Positions 59,001-64,000 of a DNA stretch of 64,000 nucleotides are shown piece after piece. The stretch is taken from contig NC_064839.1 in the NCBI RefSeq assembly GCF_024166365.1, positions 39,072,378-39,136,377 of the forward strand, written 5' to 3'. Below the pieces are notes generated by a model, which worked only from the letters and a program-made list of their open reading frames with translations, did not search any database and had not been told where the DNA came from. A program made the position numbers and the translations under genes. The DNA comes from Elephas maximus indicus. Its lineage: Eukaryota; Chordata; Mammalia; Proboscidea; Elephantidae. Numbering within the stretch: the first letter of the stretch is position 1; each line of letters begins with the position of its first letter.

Positions 59001-61441
59001 GAGCCGATGCTCTGAGTGATAGGGCTGCCATCTTTTTCCTATTGCAGACTGCGCCAAATCCAAGTCATCTCTTCTTCAAGGCTCATCACAGAATTTTCAA
59101 AGGGGAACAGGATATGTAGGCATGCTTTCTACCATGTAATCAAACATGCACCTCTGCCTTGGAGATGGAGTAAACCACTACTGTATCAGAAGGGCGGGAC
59201 TTATTCCCATTACTCAGATGTGAAAACTGAGAAGTTCTAACCACTCTGCTATAGCAAGGTGAATTGCTCATCTTCTTTAAAGACTGATCACCAACTCTGC
59301 AATATTTTTTCACTCTGATTTTATACCAAGGAGAATATGAAGAGGAGTAATTTAAGAAGTCCATTCAATTATTGTTACTAGCGACAAGGCAGTGAACTTT
59401 AAAAAAGTTCCTTTAGCCCATTGTTGCTTATCTTGAATCTTAGACTCTCTTGAAGTTCTAAAACCTTCCCCTGGTTTGGGGATGCTGCTGATGAATTTTT
59501 TGCATTAACGGGTTCCTCCTTACCGTGAGGTAAAGATGCATCTACCTTTGGTAGCCAATGCCTCTGCTTTACTTATCTGATGACTTCCGGGTAGTTGTGT
59601 GCTTGCTAGGATTGGGCCACAGAGAATTCTACCAATTCTTACTTTTTTCTGCATCCCTTCTATGCTTTATACCATTGGAGCTGGTCTCAAGTTTGCCAAT
59701 ATTTATGTGGTCATCAATATTTATTGATTTACGGTTACTAAGTGCTCACAATGTCCCTGGTATGGTCCTAGGCATTTCTTAGTAATGAGGTTGTCCTATT
59801 TAATTTTTACAATAGCCCTGTGAGGTTATGGTTCCTCCATTTTACACACAAATGGAGGATAAGATGAAGTGGCTTTTCCCAAGGTCACCCAGTGAGTAGA
59901 GCCAGGATTTGAACCCATGACTCCCAGTTCCAAGTCCAATATTCCTTCTACCATATAACAGCTGCTCTGAGCATCAGTCCTGGATGGTATCAGCTGGGAT
60001 TGTTGTTGATGGACTTGAAAATCACCCCTGATGCCACCTGAGGAAGGGGATGACTAAGAGATGGGATTGCAGATTTGAAGCACTTTGTGAAAACACACTC
60101 CCCTGCCTACTGATCCCAGGATCAGTTTTGAAGCCTGTGTTTTCTGTGATCCAGGCTTCATGATCCTAGTAATGAGGGAGGCTGAGGGAGCTGTTGATAA
60201 ACAAAACCATGAGTCACCTCAAACCCTCTTAAGCCCACAGCTCTGACCTCCTCTTGGTGGGACACACTGCCGAGCTTGAACCAGGAGCTCACTGGTGCAT
60301 TTGTGACTCATCTCCCGAATTGCTCCCTGAAGAGTTGCCAATAAGTATGGAATTGACTCACAGCAGGGGAAAGGAGAGAGACCCCCAAAGGATTCATGGG
60401 AGCTTGTAGGAGGGAGTGAGTCTGACTCCACATATTGCAGAACCAGACACAGGAATCACAAAGACCAGCTTCAGTCACTGTGGCACTCCAGTATTTCAAA
60501 TACCCCCGCAAAAGGCCTCAGCAAATTTTATAATGTCAGCTGGGCACCAGGAGAAACACCTTCTCTGCCATTAAGGGGCTGGGGTGTGATTTGGAGTCAC
60601 TTAATTAAGGCAGGTCAACAAGAGCAGAGTGCCCCCTTCACAAACGAGACCAGCCAGTACCATCTGGCTCAGATACGGGTTCAGGACAATCCTGTTTTCC
60701 TTTAGGCTCTTGCTGAGGATTGGTCTAGAACAGTGGTTCCAACTGGGGTTGATTTTGCCACGACCCCCTGACCCCCACCCCGGGACATTTGGCAGTGTCT
60801 GAGAAGTGTTTGATTGTCAGAACTTGCACAGGGGAGGTGCTATTGCCATCCAGTAAGTAGGAGCCAGGGATGCTCCTGAACATTCTACAGTGCACAAGAC
60901 AGCCCCCCTTCACAAGGAAGTTTCTGTCTCCAAACACCAATAGTGCTGAGGCTGAGAAACCCTGGTCTGGAATAAAGACACTAGAAACTAGCCTAGGCAG
61001 CCAATCTTGAGTTATGACCCTTTGAGTATCTTAGGAAGGCTGTGGACTCTTTCCCTAGGAAAAAACAACATTTATACTTGCATACACAGATACAAAGTTT
61101 TGCACTTTTGGGGGTTTATAAACCCCTGATGCCCATTCTTGAACATTCCCAATCCCAGGCACCCAAGGATATTGAGATGACGTATTCTTTTTAGAGAATA
61201 TTCCAATTTTTTTCTACACTTACACATAAAAGAAAGACTCCAAGTGTCAAGACCAGTGATGTCAGGCCCGCTGATGGGATGCATATCCTGGGATAGACAG
61301 TGCTCAGAGGCAGAGGTCAGGGTGACAGAAAAACCTAAACAATAGAAAAGGGGGCTGGGCTTACCATGCCAGAGCCTTTCCTTGCTTTCTCCAGCTCTTG
61401 GAAAAAGTTTTCTAGTTCTTTGCCTTCAATATATCCATTTC
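46983..61441 (-). CDS. CALB2: CALB2 (calretinin), coding exons 2-11 of 11
   Basis: Ten exons on the minus strand join without a phase error into the last 239 residues of a 271-residue protein. Calretinin is a cytosolic EF-hand calcium buffer of neurons and mesothelium. In order: the end of EF1 (exon 2, '[14 protein letters not shown]'), EF2 (exon 3, '[12 protein letters not shown]'), a linker (exon 4), EF3 (exon 5, '[12 protein letters not shown]'), a helix pair (exon 6), EF4 (exon 7, '[12 protein letters not shown]'), exon 8, EF5 (exons 9-10, '[12 protein letters not shown]') and a degenerate EF6 (exon 11). Loops 2-5 keep the Asp/Asn, Gly and Glu ligands. Compared with human as I remember it: Met to Val at the start of exon 3, Lys to Arg in 'AWRRYD', Pro to Phe in 'YDEFKL', and final Met to Val. 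Exon 1 (start codon, first half of EF1) lies beyond base 64000. Confidence 0.96.
47205..47645 (+). repeat. MIR SINE in CALB2 intron 10, split by AfroSINE
   Basis: 'gtcacttactggctgcactg' and 'cacctgtaaaatgggtacac' before the SINE, 'agtacctacctcatggaggt' and 'acctaacacatagcaagcac' after it: a nearly complete MIR. Confidence 0.75.
47346..47521 (+). repeat. AfroSINE in MIR with perfect TSD
   Basis: Forward SINE flanked by 'taatagtacct' at 47335-47345 and 47522-47532. It contains a short internal duplication, 'tcctatagtcctatag'. Confidence 0.88.
47668..47790 (-). mobile_element. LTR fragment, same family as 39120-39635
   Basis: 'cagaaataccacaagtagat' and 'tggctttaacaaagagaagt' are the reverse complement of the 39540-39630 LTR end, almost base for base. 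Confidence 0.7.
48094..48259 (-). repeat. AfroSINE with TSD
   Basis: Reversed SINE flanked by 'ttggacacat' at 48084-48093 and 48260-48269. Confidence 0.85.
49054..49255 (+). repeat. AfroSINE (long form) with perfect TSD
   Basis: Forward SINE flanked by 'tatggctgatca' at 49042-49053 and 49256-49267. It lies about 100 bases downstream of CALB2 exon 10 in transcription direction. Confidence 0.88.
49358..49429 (-). CDS. CALB2: CALB2 exon 10
   Basis: 72 bases, 24 codons, phase 0 on both sides. It encodes '[15 protein letters not shown]', the EF5 loop and its exit helix. Donor gtgagt. Confidence 0.95.
50263..50316 (-). CDS. CALB2: CALB2 exon 9
   Basis: 54 bases encoding '[18 protein letters not shown]', the entry helix and first ligand of EF5. 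Donor gtaaga. Confidence 0.95.
50467..50506 (-). CDS. CALB2: CALB2 exon 8
   Basis: 40 bases. The first base completes the Arg codon split with exon 7, then '[13 protein letters not shown]' follows. Donor gtaaaa. Confidence 0.94.
50828..50883 (-). CDS. CALB2: CALB2 exon 7
   Basis: 56 bases encoding '[18 protein letters not shown]' plus two bases of Arg. This is the EF4 loop with all ligands. The acceptor is 'ccaacag' and the donor is gtaagt. Confidence 0.95.
51350..51427 (-). CDS. CALB2: CALB2 exon 6
   Basis: 78 bases, 26 codons: '[18 protein letters not shown]' through 'YTQTI'. The Phe where human has Pro is visible in the codon ttc. Donor gtaagt. Confidence 0.95.
51999..52055 (-). CDS. CALB2: CALB2 exon 5
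   Basis: 57 bases, 19 codons: '[19 protein letters not shown]', the EF3 loop. The acceptor is 'cgttacag' and the donor is gtagga. Confidence 0.95.
52505..52610 (+). repeat. AfroSINE tail followed by AT-rich microsatellite
   Basis: Only 'ttggaatcaactcaatggca' of the SINE remains, then a T run, then a (TA/CA)n stretch. 52548-52585 is identical to 58081-58118. Confidence 0.65.
53115..53647 (+). mobile_element. MLT1-type LTR in CALB2 intron 4
   Basis: 'gtgactcatttctaatgaac', 'agaaaataaatgtgtgttgt' and 'cagcaataggtaactaatac' give a full-length forward LTR ending as MLT1 elements do. Confidence 0.72.
54905..55250. repeat. Long purine-rich (GA)n tract
   Basis: About 345 bases that are nearly all A and G on the plus strand, so the CALB2 transcript strand is polypyrimidine. 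It has mirror-like blocks such as 'gaggagaggggaggaggcgg'. The long open frames on both strands are by-products. Confidence 0.9.
55680..56540 (+). mobile_element. Retroposon 3' end, probably an afrotherian L1 3' UTR
   Basis: About 850 bases ending 'ttaaagcacaataaaaaaaa' (poly(A) signal then A run). An open frame of 134 codons at 55897-56301 is Ser/Arg/Pro-rich with no domain. From memory this sequence type is abundant in elephant DNA and follows L1 ORF2, but I cannot confirm that here. Confidence 0.45.
56576..56649. repeat. 74-bp hairpin palindrome
   Basis: Arms 56576-56597 ('ggttgaaccatatgaaatcg' plus cc) and 56628-56649 are complementary at 21 of 22 positions, with a 30-base loop. The layout suggests a small terminal-inverted-repeat MITE. 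Confidence 0.88.
56999..57055 (+). repeat. AfroSINE head fragment
   Basis: 57 bases: 'gaaaccctggtggcgtagtg' to 'aatcaagaggcagtgg'. Target-like copies of 'taatgttattga' lie on both sides. Confidence 0.72.
57068..57277 (+). repeat. AfroSINE (long form)
   Basis: Forward SINE: 'tccctgggtggtacaaatgg' to 'gactgaatagcaactgg'. It is followed by 'taatgctgttga' (57278-57289), a diverged third copy of the target. Confidence 0.8.
57300..57612 (+). mobile_element. hAT MITE (MER5-like)
   Basis: 'cacacagatcacctgggctc' and 'attctgatttggtaggtctg' with an 'agtagcagagttct' end are MER5 core motifs. It lies just downstream of CALB2 exon 4. Confidence 0.6.
57697..57777 (-). CDS. CALB2: CALB2 exon 4
   Basis: 81 bases, 27 codons: '[19 protein letters not shown]' through 'EFME'. 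It links EF2 and EF3. Donor gtgagg. Confidence 0.95.
57900..58080 (+). repeat. AfroSINE (long form)
   Basis: 'caggagccctggtgtgcagt' to 'actcaatggcaacaggtttt'. It is followed by 58081-58118, which is identical to 52548-52585. Confidence 0.83.
58340..58705 (-). mobile_element. L1 fragment in CALB2 intron 3
   Basis: 'cctggtaaccactaatcttt', 'aataacactccattgtatgg' and 'gttgatgggcacttgggtga' are reversed L1 3' sequence. Confidence 0.7.
58810..58899 (-). CDS. CALB2: CALB2 exon 3
   Basis: 90 bases, 30 codons: '[19 protein letters not shown]' then the EF2 loop '[11 protein letters not shown]'. The acceptor is 'tttttacag' and the donor is gtgagt. Confidence 0.95.
59740..59960 (-). repeat. MIR-type SINE
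   Basis: 'caaggtcacccagtgagtag' and 'gccaggatttgaacccatga' are the reversed MIR core. Confidence 0.65.
60728..60964 (+). mobile_element. hAT MITE (MER20-like)
   Basis: 'cagtggttccaactggggtt', 'ggacatttggcagtgtctga', 'ggatgctcctgaacattcta' and 'gctgagaaaccctgg' give a full forward copy of the family seen reversed at 28115. Confidence 0.72.
61020..61220 (-). repeat. Old dispersed repeat, partner of 27830-28070
   Basis: Reverse-complement match to 27830-28070 at roughly 70-75 percent by eye. Confidence 0.55.
61365..61441 (-). CDS. CALB2: CALB2 exon 2
   Basis: 77 bases. The first two complete a Gly codon from exon 1, then 25 codons follow: '[18 protein letters not shown]' through 'GSGM'. This is the second half of EF1. 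The acceptor is 'ctttgcag' and the donor is gtaagc. Confidence 0.95.
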
Positions 61442-61999
61442 CTGCAAAGATAACAAAGGGGGAGGGGGGAAAGCAGTGAATCTCCAAGCTAACAGGTAAG
61501 ACTAACGTGGGGCAGGACAGGATGGGGAAGCTGGGGCCTCGGGGAGAACTTCTCCCCATTCTCATGTGTCAGAACCAGCCCTGGACTGCACAGTTCTAGG
61601 GATGTGGTTCCTGCATTTGGGGCATTTGCTGCCATAGAGATCCAAGACTGATAACAGCATGTTCTCGGAGTATACATTCAGCAGTCAGAGGATGCTGGGA
61701 GGTGCTAGCGTCTGGGATACACTGGCAGAAGCTGGGAGCTGCAAGGTGTATCCAACAGCGTCCAGGCCAAGTAGAAAACCTGACAGGAGACAACAGATCA
61801 TCAGGATTGATGGAGGTTTGTCAGCAGGTGGCAGGCAGGCCCTAATCCCCAGGGAGAATGTGGTCAGAGGCAGAATTTGGGTCCGCAGGGTAGGAAGCCA
61901 AGAGCGAAAAGAGAAAGGCAAGACCTCTGTTCTATGGGGTGGGGGCATGAGAGAGATTTGGTCACTGGAATCAAGCGAAGGGGAGGCAGGCCCAATGTA

Positions 62000-62352
62000 G
62001 GTTCAGACCCTGATTCTGCTGCACTCACCAGCTGTGTGACTCTAAAAAAGCAAACAAACAAAAAAAGCCGTTGCTGACTCAATTTTTGACTGATAGTGAC
62101 CCTACAGAACAGAGCAGAACTGCCCCAAAGGGTTTCTAAGGCTGTAAATCTTTACAGGAGCAGACTGCCACATCTTTCTCCCATGGAGTGGCTGGTGGGA
62201 TCAAATCTCTGACCTTCTGGTTAGCAGCTGAGAGCTTAACCATTGTGCCACCAGAGCTGCTGTGTGAGTCTAGGCAAGTTATTTAACCCATCTGAGCCTC
62301 TGTTTCCTCATCTGCAAAACTGGGGTGATAACGGTACCTCATAGGATTATTA
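62000..62352 (+). repeat. MIR SINE in CALB2 intron 1, split by AfroSINE
   Basis: 'caccagctgtgtgactctaa' before, 'gagtctaggcaagttattta' and 'cctctgtttcctcatctgca' after the SINE. Confidence 0.75.
62045..62258 (-). repeat. AfroSINE in MIR with TSD
   Basis: Reversed SINE flanked by 'gctgtgtgactcta' (62031-62044) and 'gctgtgtgagtcta' (62259-62272), one mismatch. Confidence 0.85.
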
Positions 62353-62355
62353 TAG

Positions 62356-62632
62356 GACAGTGGTGGTTCACTGGTAGAACTGCCTTCCATGCGGGAGACC
62401 TGGGTTTGATTCCCAGCCAGTGCACCTAATGTGCAGTCATCACCCGTCTGTCAGTGGGCTTGCATGTTGCTATGATGCTGGACAGGCTTCAGCAGACTTT
62501 CCAGACTAAGACAAACTAGGAAGAAAGGCCTGACAACCTACTTCTGACAATCAGCCAGTGAAAACCATATGTATCACAATAGTTCCATCCTGTTGTGCAT
62601 GGGGCCACCATGAGTCAGGGGCCACCTGGAAG
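62356..62632 (+). repeat. SINE with tRNA-Gly-like head and RTE-like tail
   Basis: The first 70 bases ('gtggtggttcactggtagaa', 'gcgggagacctgggtttgat') follow tRNA-Gly(GCC), with A box and B box. The body has 'agaaaggcctgacaacctac', shared with old AfroSINEs, and the tail has 'gtgcatggggccaccatgag', as in RTE ends. Confidence 0.75.
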
Positions 62633-62662
62633 GCACATAGTACCCAACTGGGGCTTATAATA

Positions 62663-62790
62663 ACTGAAACCAAATCCGTTGCCGTCAAGTCGATTTCGAC
62701 TCATAGCAACCGTATAGGACAGAGTAAAACTGCCCCACAGGGTTTCCAAGGCTGTACATCTTTGCGGAAGCAGACTGCCACATCTTTCTT
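62663..62790 (-). repeat. 5'-truncated AfroSINE with perfect 18-bp TSD
   Basis: Reversed tail and body ('gtcaagtcgatttcgactca' onward) flanked by 'caactggggcttataata' at 62645-62662 and 62791-62808. Confidence 0.92.
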
Positions 62791-63074
62791 CAACTGGGGC
62801 TTATAATAGTGCACCACAAGTGTTGCTATAGTTTCAGTTCAATTACTAGAACCTGTATAAGATGGGAATGAATCTGGGGAAAAAGTGCCATTATCATAAC
62901 CAGGACCCAAAGTCAAAGCCTGAGTCGCAAGAAGAGTCCATCAATAGTGAGGGCTTGTTTAGATTCTCAAGCCTCAAGCCTGGATGGCCTAGAGTCTAGG
63001 GCTGAGCTGAGTTCTCAGCCAAGGGTTGCTGTGATGGCGAAGCAGCATTTGTGGGAGGGAAAGAAGACAGGGAT

Positions 63075-63272
63075 TAAAGTAATGCTTCCCAGACTTGGCT
63101 GTACTATGGAATCTCCTGGGGGATCCTTAAAACATGGATGTCTGGCTCCTACCCCCAGACATTCTGACATTGTTAGTTTGGGGTGTGACCTAAGCATCAT
63201 GATTTAAAAAAAAAAAAAAAACTCCCCAGGTGATCTCAATGTGCAGGAAAGTTTGGAAATCACTGGCTTAAA
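63075..63272 (+). mobile_element. hAT MITE (MER5-like)
   Basis: 'gaatctcctgggggatcctt' and 'ccccaggtgatctcaatgtg' with a 15-A run inside. Confidence 0.6.
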
Positions 63273-63427
63273 GTCAAGTTCCAAATCTGGTCTAAAGCAG
63301 TTGAGGAAGGTTCCCATAGAGGATACTGAACAGAAAAGTTGGGGAGCAGGGTGAAGGGTGGTAGCTCTCTTCAGGGGCAAATGAAATTACAAACCAAACA
63401 AAAGACAAAAAAAAAAAAAAAAACTGG

Positions 63428-63505
63428 GAGAATTTACCCTGTCCTTTAGGGTCGCTATAAGTCCAAATTGACTGGATGGCAGTGGGTTTGGTTTGGTTTT
63501 TTTTC
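63428..63505 (+). repeat. AfroSINE 3' fragment
   Basis: 'ccctgtcctttagggtcgct' to 'gatggcagtgggtttggt', preceded by an A run. Confidence 0.75.
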
Positions 63506-63701
63506 TAGGGAGAGGAGGAGTCTCCTTACAGCCTTTCTTCCTAGTGTCTCCTTGAGAATTTAAATTCTGAGCAAATAACCTTAGAAGAGCCCTCTAGTGG
63601 AGAAGACTCCCCTGTATAGAGAGAATCGCATTAAGATGAATTAGGTATTTTTGTCCGCAGGGAAAAAATGTGACTATAATATTGTAATGGGGTTGGGGGC
63701 A

Positions 63702-63899
63702 TACCTGAGTGGTATACAAATGGTGTTTAACACTCTGCTGCTGTTGGCTGTTTAAGTCTACCCAGAGGCACTTTGGAAGAAAGGCCTGGTGACCAACTTC
63801 TAAAACATCAGCCATTGAAAACCCTGTGGAGCACAGTTCTACTCTGACACACATGGGGTCGTCATGGGCTGAAATCAACTCAATGGCAAATGGTTTTTT
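63702..63899 (+). repeat. Older AfroSINE with TSD
   Basis: Body 'agaaaggcctggtgaccaac' and tail 'gtcgtcatgggctgaaatca'. It is flanked by 'aatggggttgggggca' (63686-63701) and 'aatggggtggggca' (63900-63913). Confidence 0.75.
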
Positions 63900-64000
63900 A
63901 ATGGGGTGGGGCAAGACTTGTGTGCCTTTCTTTCCTAGGTGGGGGGGGGGGGAGTCATCTTTCTTCTGAGATGTCTTTTAAAGATTTGTAGGAGAGTCAG

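Noticed and set aside
62356-62425. tRNA-Gly gene
   Set aside because: The anticodon-arm region is shortened and the sequence continues into a SINE body, so it is a SINE head and not a gene.
61442-64000. CALB2 exon 1 within the window
   Set aside because: No sequence encoding the N-terminal calretinin residues and no GC-rich promoter-like block is present before base 64000.

Overview
This is a mammalian nuclear window: split genes with GT/AG introns, an intact eukaryotic tRNA gene and dense interspersed repeats. The repeats point to an afrotherian, most likely a paenungulate such as elephant, manatee or hyrax. About 25 tRNA-derived SINEs have the AfroSINE layout, with heads like 'gagccctggtggcacagtgg' and tails like 'gtcgctatgagtcggaatcg'. 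Five RTE-type LINE copies share that tail, and RTE elements are the presumed source of reverse transcriptase for these SINEs. The family names and species call come from memory of repeat families, not from a database search.

Layout. (1) 1-2370, plus strand: the last six coding exons and poly(A) signal of a Groucho/TLE-family WD40 gene, best matched to TLE7. (2) 2.7-8.6 kb: an old LTR, hAT MITE pieces, an RTE insertion inverted by twin priming (4731-6527, with an 11-bp target-site duplication), and a GC-rich segment carrying an intact elongator tRNA-Met(CAU) gene on the minus strand at 7537-7609. (3) 8.6-46.4 kb: a gene desert of nested repeats (RTE, L1, L2, MIR, hAT MITEs, LTRs, AfroSINEs) and three related fragments of a coiled-coil retrocopy. 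(4) 46.4-64 kb, minus strand: coding exons 2-11 of CALB2 (calretinin). All ten splice phases join without a gap. Exon 1 lies beyond 64000.

The order TLE7, tRNA-Met, CALB2 fits my recollection of human 16q22.2 in inverted orientation. The two protein genes converge and show no sign of working together: TLE7 would be a transcriptional corepressor relative and CALB2 a neuronal calcium buffer.

I found no undescribed enzymatic or defence system. The more interesting signals are retrotransposition records: the twin-primed RTE, AfroSINEs nested in MIRs, a possible 3' transduction, a triplicated target site, a tRNA-Gly-headed SINE, direct repeats flanking an L1 block, and several unexplained palindromes. 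Most open reading frames over 60 codons here are chance or repeat-derived.
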